Positions 54,979-63,120 of a stretch of 64,000 nt of DNA are shown here, in pieces. The DNA comes from Clostridia bacterium. Its GTDB lineage: Bacteria > Bacillota > Clostridia > Oscillospirales > Acutalibacteraceae. Location: positions 1 to 64,000 of the forward strand of contig JAFXAK010000028.1 of assembly GCA_017517135.1 (NCBI GenBank), written 5' to 3'. The translations under genes and the position numbers were made by a program. Within the stretch, counting starts at the first letter, position 1; the number at the start of each line of letters is the position of its first letter. The notes beneath the pieces are model-generated. The model did no database searches. It saw only the letters and a program-made list of their open reading frames with translations, and had not been told where the DNA came from.

Positions 54979-55389
54979 TTATTCTTTGCATATTTTACAA
55001 ATACCGTTTATTTTATAATTATCACCATAATCAAAATGAAGATTGATTGTGTTTGTGCCGTCTGACAGTTCATATTCTGATTGCTGCATAAGTTTTTTGC
55101 CGTGGAAAACCGCAAATCTGATTTTTCTGTCGTCTTCCCACGGTAAATTATTGACAAGCTCAAACACAGGTTCGGTTTGTATTTTCATTCCGAATAACTC
55201 ATCTATTGAAATATCAAACACTTTTGCAATCTCGGGCAGAAGCATTATATCGGGGGAAGTAAGCAACTGCTCCCATTTAGAAACCGCCTGTGCTGAAACA
55301 TTCAACAAATTGCCAAGCTCCTCTTGTGTCATAGCATTTAATCTTCTGTAATAAGCAATTTTATTGCCGAGTGAAAATTTTTCGGTCAT
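54979..55389 (-). CDS. XRE-family regulator with C-terminal domain
   Basis: A 136-residue regulator. The HTH occupies residues 8-63 (IAYYRRLNAMTQEELGNLLNVS, AVSKWE, DELFGM). The last 60 residues are beta-rich and end in CKICKE, a possible metal or redox site. The DNA target is unknown. GGAGA precedes the ATG. It is a lone gene. Confidence 0.85.
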   Translation of the reverse strand: MTEKFSLGNKIAYYRRLNAMTQEELGNLLNVSAQAVSKWEQLLTSPDIMLLPEIAKVFDISIDELFGMKIQTEPVFELVNNLPWEDDRKIRFAVFHGKKLMQQSEYELSDGTNTINLHFDYGDNYKINGICKICKE

Positions 55390-55509
55390 ATCTGTTTGTC
55401 TCCTTTCTTTATTGTGATTATATAATATCGCAATTTTTATTAAATTGACAGATAACAGATTGATTTTTATTGATAATGCTGGTTTAGGATATTGCTATAG
55501 GGTTCAAAA

Positions 55510-55532
55510 AAGTCAGCCGATTGCATTAAAAT
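55510..55532 (-). terminator. Hairpin after the four-helix-bundle gene
   Basis: Stem AGTCAGcCGAT and ATCGaCTGACT (about 55510-55542) with one mismatch and T after it on the minus strand. Confidence 0.6.
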
Positions 55533-55573
55533 CGACTGACTTCTTGTTTGTAAAATTTAATTTAGGTTCAAGT

Positions 55574-55930
55574 TTATTTTTGATTTGACTTAGCAGTATT
55601 AATGGATGATATCAATATTCGTTTTAGCTCTAAACAGTCTTCTAATAATGAGTTGTGCATTTTCTCGTCTATATATTCTGCCATATAAAGCAGTTTTATC
55701 CAATACTCTGTTTCAGCAGTTTCTTTCAGTGCAATATGCATTTTGGCAATAAAGTCAGCAGGACTTTGTCCGTAATTTGCTTCATTGATATTCGCACCGA
55801 TGCTTGTTCCGCTGCGAATTATCTGCTTTGCTATTGGCAAACCTTTTTTATTCTTAATTAAAAAATCGTGTAATTTTACAATTCTTGAAGCAAACACGAT
55901 GGATTTATCAATCAGAATATTTTCTTTCAT
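55574..55930 (-). CDS. Four-helix-bundle protein (23S rRNA IVS-type)
   Basis: A 118-residue helical protein matching the TIGR02436 four-helix-bundle family first seen in 23S rRNA intervening sequences. The core GLPIAKQIIRSGTSIGANINEA and the later ALKETAETEYWIKLL block are typical. Function is unknown; a link with reverse transcriptases or RNA is proposed for some members. No rRNA gene is near. Confidence 0.88.
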   Translation of the reverse strand: MKENILIDKSIVFASRIVKLHDFLIKNKKGLPIAKQIIRSGTSIGANINEANYGQSPADFIAKMHIALKETAETEYWIKLLYMAEYIDEKMHNSLLEDCLELKRILISSINTAKSNQK

Positions 55931-55979
55931 ACATTCACACCCTTTTTACTATTATAGCACATCCGAAATAAAATTACAA

Positions 55980-56105
55980 TCGGGTGCGGGTGTCCCGCCC
56001 GACATTATTCATTATTAATTATTCATTAGCGAAGCGACTTCATTATTCATTCGAAAATCCGTTCTGTTTAAATGAATAATGAATAATGAATATTGAAAAA
56101 TGAAT
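55980..56105. repeat. Interspersed inverted-repeat element (MITE/REP-like)
   Basis: A palindrome-rich stretch: a GC-rich hairpin (about 55981-56002), then TCATTATTCATT (56040-56051) with its perfect inverse AATGAATAATGA (56071-56082) and further ATTATTCATT/AATGAATAAT units on both sides. Translations of such elements give the familiar YSLFIIH strings of spurious ORFs. It lies between an IVS-type gene and tRNA-Gln. Confidence 0.55.
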
Positions 56106-56111
56106 AATACA

Positions 56112-56148
56112 AACGAAAATCCGCCCACTTCGTGAACGGATTTTCGTT
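56112..56148 (-). terminator. Terminator of the tRNA unit
   Basis: Perfect stem AACGAAAATCCG (from 56112) with CGGATTTTCGTT (to 56148), directly behind the tRNA-Gln CCA end on the minus strand. Confidence 0.8.
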
Positions 56149-56223
56149 TGGCTGGGGAGGCGGGATTCGAACCCACGAATGCAGCAGTCAAAGTGCTGTG
56201 TCTTACCGCTTGACGACTCCCCA
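56149..56223 (-). tRNA. tRNA-Gln (anticodon TTG)
   Basis: A full cloverleaf of 75 bases on the minus strand, with acceptor stem TGGGGAG/CTCCCCA, anticodon arm CAGCA-CTTTGAC-TGCTG (anticodon TTG), T-arm GTGGGTTCGAATCCCGC and an encoded CCA end. Reads CAA (and CAG by wobble). Confidence 0.95.
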
Positions 56224-56234
56224 ATATTTTGTTA

Positions 56235-56269
56235 TGAAAAAACCGCAAAATCTTATGACTTTGCGGTTT
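56235..56269 (-). terminator. Hairpin between tRNA-His and tRNA-Gln
   Basis: Stem AAACCGCAAA (56240-56249) and TTTGCGGTTT (56260-56269) with T-run after it on the minus strand. It could end part of the transcripts after tRNA-His or act as a processing signal. Confidence 0.6.
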
Positions 56270-56272
56270 AAG

Positions 56273-56350
56273 TGGGGTGGATAATCGGGCTTGAACCGAT
56301 GACCTCTAGGGCCACAACCTAGCACTCTAGCCAACTGAGCTATACCCACC
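56273..56350 (-). tRNA. tRNA-His (anticodon GTG)
   Basis: A cloverleaf on the minus strand with the extra 5' G (G-1) typical of tRNA-His, anticodon arm CTAGG-TTGTGGC-CCTAG (anticodon GTG), T-arm with GGTTCGAGCC and an encoded CCA end. Confidence 0.95.
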
Positions 56351-56396
56351 ATATTACCTGCACACATATTAACTTTTTATGCGTGACACTTGATGT

Positions 56397-56425
56397 ATTA
56401 TATAGTATCATTATGCTTTTGTCAA
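56397..56425 (-). promoter_or_regulatory. tRNA operon promoter
   Basis: On the minus strand, full consensus: -35 TTGACA (56420-56425), 17-bp spacer, -10 TATAAT (56397-56402). Confidence 0.85.
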
Positions 56426-56531
56426 GAAGAAAAACAAATTTTTTCAAAAAAACAGGCCCGTTTTTGTGCTATATCCGTCTGCGATAACAAATATTTGTGA
56501 TATTATTGCTGTTTTTTGTTATTTTTAGATA

Positions 56532-56560
56532 TTGCAAACACAATAAAAAAAACATATAAT
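56532..56560 (+). promoter_or_regulatory. Promoter of the aspartokinase-dut unit
   Basis: -35 TTGCAA (56532-56537), 17-bp spacer, -10 TATAAT (56555-56560), about 40 bases before the start. No lysine riboswitch fits in the remaining leader. Confidence 0.7.
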
Positions 56561-56603
56561 ATGGTGTAATATTTCTGAGATTATTTTTTTAAGGAGAATA
56601 TAT

Positions 56604-57920
56604 ATGGTTAAAGTTGTAAAATTCGGCGGCTCCTCTCTTGCCGATGCAAAGCAGTTCTGCAAGGTTCGTGATATCGTAACAAGTGACACAAACAGAAAAT
56701 ATGTGGTTGCCTCCGCTCCCGGTAAGCGTGATTCTCACGATACAAAGGTAACAGACCTTCTTCTTCTCTGCTTCCGTCTTGCTAAGGAAAAGAGAAGCAT
56801 TGACGAAACCTTTGCAAAAATTGAAAACCGTTACCGTGATATCATAAAGGATCTTGAGCTTGATTTTTCTCTTGATGAAGATCTTGCAGGTATTAAAATA
56901 GCTATTCTCAACCACGCAGGCAGTGATTACATTGCAAGCCGCGGTGAATATCTTAATGCAAAGGTTCTTGCAAACTTCTTAGGCTTCCCCTTTGTTGATG
57001 CGGAAGACGGTATTTTCTTTGATGAAAAGGGCGTTCTTGACCTTGAAAGAACAAACAGAAAGCTTGCAAAAATTCTTTCTCTTCACGAGTTTGCAGTTCT
57101 CCCCGGCTTCTACGGTGTATCTCCCGACGGTACCGTAAAAACATTCTCCCGCGGCGGTTCCGATATAACGGGTTCAATCGTTGCAGGGGCAGTAGGTGCA
57201 GATTTATACGAAAACTGGACTGATGTTTCAGGTATGCTTATGGCTGATCCCAGATGCATCAAGGATCCCAAGCCCATTCCTGAAATTACTTACAGAGAGC
57301 TCCGCGAGCTTTCATATATGGGTGCTACGGTTCTTCACGAGGATGCAATTTTCCCCGTAAGAAAGGCACAGATTCCGATAAACATCCGCAACACAAACGA
57401 GCCCGAGGCTCCCGGAACAATGATTGTTCACAAGGCTTCAAGCAATACTGTTGATACCGTTATCACAGGTATTGCAGGCAAAAAGGGAATCACGGCAATT
57501 CACATTGAAAAGGATATGATGAATTCAGAGCTGGGCTTCGGCAGACGCGTTCTTGAGGTGCTTGAGTCTCACGGTGTTTCCTTTGAGCATCTCCCCTCAG
57601 GTATTGATACTATGAGCGTGCTTGTCACATCAGATTCAATCAGCGAATGCAAGGGCTCAATCACCGCTGAAATCGTTAAAAAGGTTGATCCCGATTCAAT
57701 AACATTGGTTGAAAACCTTTCACTTATTGCTGTTGTCGGCAGAGGTATGAGCGGCACAGAGGGTATTGCGGCAAGAATTTTCACAGCTCTTGCAAATGCT
57801 CACATCAACATCCGTATGATTGACCAGGGCTCAAGCGAAATGAACATCATTGTTGCTGTTGAAGAAAAGGATCATCAGAAAACTCTTGAAACCATATACA
57901 ATGAATTTATAAAGGACTGA
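56604..57920 (+). CDS. Aspartate kinase
   Basis: A 438-residue aspartokinase, first step of lysine, threonine and methionine synthesis. KFGGSSLADA opens the kinase domain; SRGGSDITGS and the VSGMLMADPR block follow. The C-terminal 140 residues carry two ACT domains (GIAGKKGITAIHIE and LIAVVGRGMSGTEG) for feedback control. It lacks a homoserine dehydrogenase part. It is followed by dut after four bases. Confidence 0.93.
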   Translation: MVKVVKFGGSSLADAKQFCKVRDIVTSDTNRKYVVASAPGKRDSHDTKVTDLLLLCFRLAKEKRSIDETFAKIENRYRDIIKDLELDFSLDEDLAGIKIAILNHAGSDYIASRGEYLNAKVLANFLGFPFVDAEDGIFFDEKGVLDLERTNRKLAKILSLHEFAVLPGFYGVSPDGTVKTFSRGGSDITGSIVAGAVGADLYENWTDVSGMLMADPRCIKDPKPIPEITYRELRELSYMGATVLHEDAIFPVRKAQIPINIRNTNEPEAPGTMIVHKASSNTVDTVITGIAGKKGITAIHIEKDMMNSELGFGRRVLEVLESHGVSFEHLPSGIDTMSVLVTSDSISECKGSITAEIVKKVDPDSITLVENLSLIAVVGRGMSGTEGIAARIFTALANAHINIRMIDQGSSEMNIIVAVEEKDHQKTLETIYNEFIKD

Positions 57921-57924
57921 TATA

Positions 57925-58368
57925 ATGGCTGTCCCCGTAAAAGTAAAAAAACTGACTGACCTTGCTGTTCTCCCCACCTACGGCTCCGAGTTCAGCGCAG
58001 GTGCAGACTTATATGCGGCTGTTGAGAGCGATATTGAAATTGCCCCCGGTGAAACGGTTGCTGTTCCCACAGGTCTGTCACTTGAAATTCCCGAGGGCTT
58101 CGCAGGGCTTATATATGCAAGAAGCTCTCTCGGCACAAAAAGAGGCTTGGCTCCCGCCAACAAGGTAGGAGTTATTGATTCAGATTACCGCGGTGAAGTC
58201 AAGGTTATGCTTTTTAACCATTCAAAATCCGTGCAGACCGTAGAAGCAAAAGAAAGAATCGCACAGCTTATTATCACACCCTTCTTAAAAGCCGAATTCA
58301 ACGAAGCTGATACTCTTTCAGACACAGTAAGAGGAACAGGCGGCTTCGGCTCAACAGGCACAAAATAA
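57925..58368 (+). CDS. dut: dUTP diphosphatase
   Basis: A 147-residue trimeric dUTPase that removes dUTP and supplies dUMP. All five motifs are visible: AGADLYAA, RSSLG, GVIDSDYRGE, RIAQLII and RGTGGFGSTG. Spacing of four bases from the aspartokinase stop shows co-transcription; the pairing is probably not functional. Confidence 0.95.
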   Translation: MAVPVKVKKLTDLAVLPTYGSEFSAGADLYAAVESDIEIAPGETVAVPTGLSLEIPEGFAGLIYARSSLGTKRGLAPANKVGVIDSDYRGEVKVMLFNHSKSVQTVEAKERIAQLIITPFLKAEFNEADTLSDTVRGTGGFGSTGTK

Positions 58369-58376
58369 TAACTATC

Positions 58377-58406
58377 CGCCAGCATACTTATACTGTTGGC
58401 GGTTTT
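58377..58406 (+). terminator. Terminator of dut
   Basis: Stem CCGCCAGCA (58377-58385) and TGTTGGCGG (58394-58402) with G-T pairing, then TTTT. Confidence 0.8.
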
Positions 58407-58512
58407 GCTTTGCTAAAAGATTGCCGAGTATTTTAACGAAGAAGTGGCTCAAATCATCCGATAAACAACACGGTTCGGATTATTACCGTCACTCTAAATA
58501 AGGAGAAAAAAT

Positions 58513-59760
58513 ATGTCATCCACACTCACAAAAAAGGATTCGGGCATCAAGCTTTTAAGCTTTCTGTGTCCGTTAATATATTTTGCAAGCTATCTTACGA
58601 GAAAAAACTACTCGGTAGTGCTCTCAGAAATCATCATAAGCGAGGGTATATCAAATGCAGATGCTTCACTTGCCGTAACACTTTCTCTGATATCCTACGG
58701 TGCAGGACAGATTATAAGCGGTATTTTAGGCGACAAATTCAAGCCTCAGAACATAATCCTCTGCGGTCTTACTCTCACAACTCTTATGAATCTTGCAATG
58801 CCTCTTTGCTCTGATTTTTATCTCAGAGGTGTAATATGGCTCATAAACGGCTTTGCACAGTCAATGCTCTGGCCGCCCCTTGTCAGAATTATGGCGGCAA
58901 CTATGGACACAAAAACATATAACGATGTCTGCACAAATGTAAATATTGCAGGTATTTCTGCAACAATTTTCCTGTATCTTACGGCATCAACAATATGGAT
59001 AAAATATTTCTCCTGGAAATATGTTTTCTTCTTCTCTGCGGCAGCTTGTACGGTAATTATCTTCATATGGCTGTGGGGAATGAAAAAGATTACAAAGCAA
59101 TTCCCCTCCTTCAGCAAAAAGCAGTCCTCGGCTGACACATCCGCACAGCCGAAGCAAAAGCTTACGGTAAAAAAGCTGTTAGCTTCGGGCTTTATTTTCA
59201 TAGCTGTTGCAATAATTGCACAGGGTGCTTTGCGTGACGGTATTTCTGACTGGATTCCCACATTTATTATAAATACCTTTAATCTTGAAAGTTCGGGAGC
59301 AATTCTCAAATCCATTCTTATTCCCGTTTTCGGTGTATTAAGCCTCAAGGTAGTGGGAATTGTAAACGGTAAATTCGTAAAAAATGAAGTAAACGGTGCA
59401 AGCATAACCTTCCTTTCGGGACTTTTAGGCTGTGTGCTTCTCCTTTTGTGCTACACAAAAAACCAATATGTAACTCTCGTCGTTTCCGCCTTGATAACAG
59501 GTGTTATGCACGCAGTCAATTTCTTCCTTATCTGCATTGTACCCGCAAGATTTGAAAAATACGGTATCGTATCCACGATTTCGGGACTTATCAATTCCCT
59601 TACATATGTGGGCTCTGCGGCGGCTACCTACGGCTTCGGTGCAATAGCTGATAATTTCGGCTGGGATGCTTCAATTATTACCTGGTGTGCAGTAGCTCTT
59701 ATCGGAACTCTCTGCTGCTTTGTTGCAGTAAGACCGTGGAAAAAATTTGTAAGAGAATGA
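58513..59760 (+). CDS. MFS transporter, organophosphate-antiporter-like
   Basis: A 415-residue, 12-helix major facilitator. The first helix reads PLIYFASYLTRKNYSVVLSEI, in the style of the GlpT/UhpT/UhpC organophosphate group, and the A-motif region is GILGDKFKPQN. A central loop of about 40 residues separates the halves. As first gene of an operon with a ROK kinase and a sugar-phosphate isomerase, it likely takes up a sugar or sugar phosphate. AAGGAG precedes the ATG. Its stop overlaps the next start (ATGA). Confidence 0.85.
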   Translation: MSSTLTKKDSGIKLLSFLCPLIYFASYLTRKNYSVVLSEIIISEGISNADASLAVTLSLISYGAGQIISGILGDKFKPQNIILCGLTLTTLMNLAMPLCSDFYLRGVIWLINGFAQSMLWPPLVRIMAATMDTKTYNDVCTNVNIAGISATIFLYLTASTIWIKYFSWKYVFFFSAAACTVIIFIWLWGMKKITKQFPSFSKKQSSADTSAQPKQKLTVKKLLASGFIFIAVAIIAQGALRDGISDWIPTFIINTFNLESSGAILKSILIPVFGVLSLKVVGIVNGKFVKNEVNGASITFLSGLLGCVLLLLCYTKNQYVTLVVSALITGVMHAVNFFLICIVPARFEKYGIVSTISGLINSLTYVGSAAATYGFGAIADNFGWDASIITWCAVALIGTLCCFVAVRPWKKFVRE

Positions 59761-60500
59761 GAACTGAATTTATACAAAATCCAAACTTACCCGACAAAAA
59801 AATATCTCTGTGTGCCGTACAAAATGACGCTGAGATAATAAAAGCACTCAATAAGCTTGGTATAGCTGCCCTTTCTCCCGAAAAGGACAGCAGCTTATAT
59901 GAAGAAGTAAGCTGTCATGCCGATATGCTTTTGTGCCATACGGGTTACAACAAAATAATTCTTGCCCCGTCTCAGAAAAAGTTATATAATGAACTTAATA
60001 AAAGAGGTTTTGAAATAATTTTCTCTGAGGAATTAAAGGAAGCTTACCCTGCTGATATATTGCTGAATGTTGCGGTAAGCAAATCCTTTGCCTGTGCAAA
60101 TTTCAATTTCTCTTCAAAAATATTGCTTAAAAGCTTACAGGACAAAACTCTTATCAATGTAAAACAGGGCTACACAAAATGCTCGCTGTGCTTTGTTTCG
60201 GAAAACGCATATATAACAGAGGACACAGGTATTGCGGCAGTCCTCCGAAGCAAGGGCGCGGATGTGCTTTTAATTGAAAAGGGCGATATATTTTTAAGTG
60301 AAAAGCACTACGGCTTCTTCGGCGGTGCTGCGGGAAAAATTTCCGGAAATGAGCTCGCTGTATGCGGCAAGCTGTCAACTCACAGAAACAGTAAAGTAAT
60401 AGAAGAGTTCCTGTACAAGCACTGCGTTTCCCCCGTTGAGCTTTGTGACGGACAAATCAGGGATATAGGCGGTATATTACCGCTCACACAAGAAATATAG
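59757..60500 (+). CDS. Putative DUF6873-type (guanidino-modifying-enzyme fold) protein
   Basis: A 247-residue soluble protein. Blocks such as VKQGYTKCSLCFV, AYITEDTGIAAVLRSKGADVLL and HYGFFGGAAGKI resemble a Clostridial family (DUF6873) related to the arginine-deiminase/amidinotransferase fold. I recall this resemblance; I could not test it. Cys residues in KCSLC and a His near TH are candidate active-site residues. The ATG at 59757 is used because it overlaps the MFS stop (ATGA); a longer frame would lie inside the transporter gene. Role in the sugar operon unknown. Confidence 0.55.
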   Translation: MRTEFIQNPNLPDKKISLCAVQNDAEIIKALNKLGIAALSPEKDSSLYEEVSCHADMLLCHTGYNKIILAPSQKKLYNELNKRGFEIIFSEELKEAYPADILLNVAVSKSFACANFNFSSKILLKSLQDKTLINVKQGYTKCSLCFVSENAYITEDTGIAAVLRSKGADVLLIEKGDIFLSEKHYGFFGGAAGKISGNELAVCGKLSTHRNSKVIEEFLYKHCVSPVELCDGQIRDIGGILPLTQEI

Positions 60501-60509
60501 GGTGATCTT

Positions 60510-61469
60510 ATGTATTCATTAGGCATTGATATCGGCGGCACGAAATGTGCGGTAATCCTCGGAAAAGGTCAGCTTCCCGAAACAACAGACGGCTTCATTA
60601 TTGACAAAACAGCCTTCCCTACTAATGTTGAAAGAGGCTGTAAAGAGGTTCTGCAGAACATACTTGACGAAGCAGATAAGCTTCTCAATAAGCACTCTGT
60701 TTCAACGAATGAGCTTATCGGTATCGGGATCAGCTGCGGCGGTCCTCTTAACAGCAAAACGGGAACAATACATTGTCCGCCAAATCTCCCCGACTGGGAC
60801 AATGTTGAGATTGTAAAGCTTTTTGAAGAGCATTTCGGGGTAAAAACTCACCTGCAGAATGATGCAAATGCCTGTGCTGTTGCCGAATGGAAATTCGGTG
60901 CGGGAAAGGGCTATAACAATATTGTTTTTCTCACCTTCGGCACGGGAATGGGTGCAGGACTTATCCTCGACGGCAAGCTCTATTCGGGCACAAGCGATAT
61001 GGCGGGCGAGGTCGGACATATAAGACTTGCCCGGTCAGGTCCTATGGGCTACGGCAAAGCCGGCTCCTTTGAAGGCTTCTGCTCGGGCGGCGGTATTGCA
61101 AGATTAGGAGAAATGCTGAAAACTCAGGCAAAGGAAAAAGGCATTGCAACCGAGCTTGAGGCTATCGATGTGCTTACAGCAAAAAACATTTCCGATGCCG
61201 CAAAAAACGGAGACACAGTTGCAAAGGATGTATACAGAATATGTGCCGAAAAATTAGGTGCAGGACTTTCGATAATAATAGACATAGTAAATCCCGAAAT
61301 AATAATAATCGGCAGCATATATCAGAGAGACACCGAAATGTTTGAAGACATAATAAATGAAATAATAAATAAGGAAGCCTTAAGTCACAGCGCAAAAGTA
61401 TGCAAGGTTGTTCCCGCAGAGCTTGGTAACAGCATCGGTGACTTTGCCGCTCTGGGACTTGTTTTTTAA
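60510..61469 (+). CDS. ROK-family sugar kinase
   Basis: A 319-residue kinase of the ROK family. The ATP loop is DIGGTKCAV, LQNDANACAVAEW holds the catalytic Asp118, and EVGHIRL keeps the zinc-binding His. The usual CxCGxxGCxE zinc cluster is missing its first cysteines: the stretch reads GYGKAGSFEGFCSGG. A glucokinase, mannokinase or aminosugar kinase role is possible. It has the same direction and short spacing as the transporter and isomerase. Confidence 0.88.
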   Translation: MYSLGIDIGGTKCAVILGKGQLPETTDGFIIDKTAFPTNVERGCKEVLQNILDEADKLLNKHSVSTNELIGIGISCGGPLNSKTGTIHCPPNLPDWDNVEIVKLFEEHFGVKTHLQNDANACAVAEWKFGAGKGYNNIVFLTFGTGMGAGLILDGKLYSGTSDMAGEVGHIRLARSGPMGYGKAGSFEGFCSGGGIARLGEMLKTQAKEKGIATELEAIDVLTAKNISDAAKNGDTVAKDVYRICAEKLGAGLSIIIDIVNPEIIIIGSIYQRDTEMFEDIINEIINKEALSHSAKVCKVVPAELGNSIGDFAALGLVF

Positions 61470-61481
61470 GGAGTGTATATT

Positions 61482-62120
61482 ATGACATCAACAGAAATTT
61501 TCAACAGACTTTTTACAGACTACCCTGCCCTCAACGAATGTAAAACCGATATTATGACAGCATTTACTCTCCTTTCGGAATGTGCAAAGGCAGATGCAAA
61601 GGTGCTTGTCTGCGGAAACGGAGGCTCTGCTGCAGACAGCGAGCATATCGTAGGCGAACTGATGAAGGGCTTTCTCCTTAAAAGACCGCTTTCAGATGTG
61701 CAGAAAAAGCTCTTTGCCGATATTGACGGCGGCAAAGAAATTGCAAACAAGCTTCAATGCGGTATAAAGGCAATTTCCCTTGTAAGTCAGTCAGGCGTGA
61801 TTTCAGCCTTTGCAAACGATATTGACGCTTCTCTGGTGTTTGCACAGCAGGTATTTGCCTATGCAGACAAAAAAGAGGATGTACTTATAGCATTAAGCAC
61901 ATCCGGTAATTCCGACAATATTGTAAAGGCGGCTAAAACAGCTAAAGCGGCCCGAATAAAAACAGTCGCAATAACAGGTGCAAATACTTCAAAGCTTTCC
62001 GCCTTTGCAGACTGCACAATAAAGCTGCCCTCAACTCAGACCTATCAGATACAGGAATACACTCTTCCTGTATATCACGCTCTTTGCGCTATGCTTGAAG
62101 CTGATATGTTTACCGAATAA
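61482..62120 (+). CDS. GmhA-like SIS-domain sugar-phosphate isomerase
   Basis: A 212-residue SIS-domain protein near sedoheptulose 7-phosphate isomerase GmhA. VCGNGGSAADSEHIVGELMKGF and ALSTSGNSDNI are the binding loops; the C-terminal IQEYTLPVYH keeps the Gln and the His eight residues on that act in GmhA catalysis. ATG at 61482 follows GGAG by eight bases; a GTG at 61473 overlaps that site. It may isomerise a heptose or another ketose phosphate made by the ROK kinase. The other genes of ADP-heptose synthesis are absent here. Confidence 0.82.
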   Translation: MTSTEIFNRLFTDYPALNECKTDIMTAFTLLSECAKADAKVLVCGNGGSAADSEHIVGELMKGFLLKRPLSDVQKKLFADIDGGKEIANKLQCGIKAISLVSQSGVISAFANDIDASLVFAQQVFAYADKKEDVLIALSTSGNSDNIVKAAKTAKAARIKTVAITGANTSKLSAFADCTIKLPSTQTYQIQEYTLPVYHALCAMLEADMFTE

Positions 62121-62124
62121 CAAT

Positions 62125-62165
62125 AAACCGACCTGAAATTTTTTGATTTACAGGTCGGTTTTTAT
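62125..62165. terminator. Bidirectional terminator after the SIS gene
   Basis: Perfect 11-bp stem AAACCGACCTG (62125-62135) and CAGGTCGGTTT (62151-62161), T-run on the plus side. Confidence 0.88.
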
Positions 62166-62168
62166 ATA

Positions 62169-63023
62169 TCAAAGTAACTTTATTCCGTCATAACAGACGG
62201 TTGTTTTCACAGGAAAGTTAAGTTCATTTACTGCTTTTATCATATCACTGTGAGAAGTTCTGTGACTTATATGTGTAAGAAAAAGCTGTGAATTTTCATT
62301 CAGTGTTCCCTGCTTCAAAAGACATTCCGAAAGTTCTTTCACATCATCAAGACAAAGATGCTGTCCGCCGGGATGCTTGCCCGCAGTTCCCATTGTGGCT
62401 TCGGAAATGAATATATCTATCTTATGTTCTTTCAGCATTTCGAGTGTTTTATCAGGATATCTGCCGCTGTCAAGTCCGTAGAAAAGCTTTCTGCCGTCAG
62501 GAAGCTCCAACAGATACATTGCACTGTTTTCGCCTATATTCCCTTTATGATTTCCCTCAAACGGAATAACACCGATACCGTTTATTTCATAACGGCAATA
62601 GTACTCCAATCGGTGAAAAACAATAATCCCCTCTTTTACCCATCGGGCAACCTGTCCTTTTAGAATCCAGCTGTTATTACACCATTTATCTGTAATATCA
62701 TATGCTTTATCGGTAAAATAATAATGAAGCGGTTTGTCTCTGTCTCTGCCCCAGAATGCCTGCATCATCATATGGATATTCAGATGATCGTCATGTGTAT
62801 GCGTAACCAGAACATGCTCAAGCTCTGTAAAATCACCGTATTTCATAGCCTGTACAGGTGCATCTGCTCCGAAATCAATCAGCATTTTTTTATCAACACG
62901 AAAGGATGTACGCAAGCGCTGATTTTCGGGATGTCTTCGTGCATCCTCGCAAGCATAACAACGGCAAAACGGAGCAGGTACCCCCTCTGCCGCACTTGTT
63001 CCGAGAAACTGACCGATAAGCAT
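62169..63023 (-). CDS. Metallo-beta-lactamase-fold hydrolase (PhnP-like)
   Basis: A 284-residue MBL-fold hydrolase. THTHDDHLN is the di-metal motif; SEATMG and LTHISHRT supply further ligands. The N-terminal CRCYACEDARRHPENQRLR insert with three cysteines recalls PhnP, which binds an extra zinc there and opens cyclic phosphate esters. No phn genes are near. The RBS is AAGGAG. A terminator for the gene behind it lies at 63065. Confidence 0.85.
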   Translation of the reverse strand: MLIGQFLGTSAAEGVPAPFCRCYACEDARRHPENQRLRTSFRVDKKMLIDFGADAPVQAMKYGDFTELEHVLVTHTHDDHLNIHMMMQAFWGRDRDKPLHYYFTDKAYDITDKWCNNSWILKGQVARWVKEGIIVFHRLEYYCRYEINGIGVIPFEGNHKGNIGENSAMYLLELPDGRKLFYGLDSGRYPDKTLEMLKEHKIDIFISEATMGTAGKHPGGQHLCLDDVKELSECLLKQGTLNENSQLFLTHISHRTSHSDMIKAVNELNFPVKTTVCYDGIKLL

Positions 63024-63056
63024 ATAATTTGTTCTCCTTATTAAGAAATGTTATCA

Positions 63057-63093
63057 CACAATAAAAGTCACCGATAATGAACATCGGTGACTT
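63057..63093 (-). terminator. Terminator of the dockerin LCAT-like gene
   Basis: Perfect 11-bp stem AAGTCACCGAT (63065-63075) and ATCGGTGACTT (63083-63093), T-rich after it on the minus strand. Confidence 0.85.
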
Positions 63094-63120
63094 CTTATTT
63101 AATCATTAATACTTAAATAC

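Noticed and set aside
56015-56248. A 77-codon minus-strand reading frame
   Set aside because: It runs through tRNA-Gln and the palindromic repeat block; its YSLFIIH string is a known by-product of such repeats.
56561-56603. Lysine riboswitch before aspartokinase
   Set aside because: The leader after the promoter is only about 40 bases, too short for that element.
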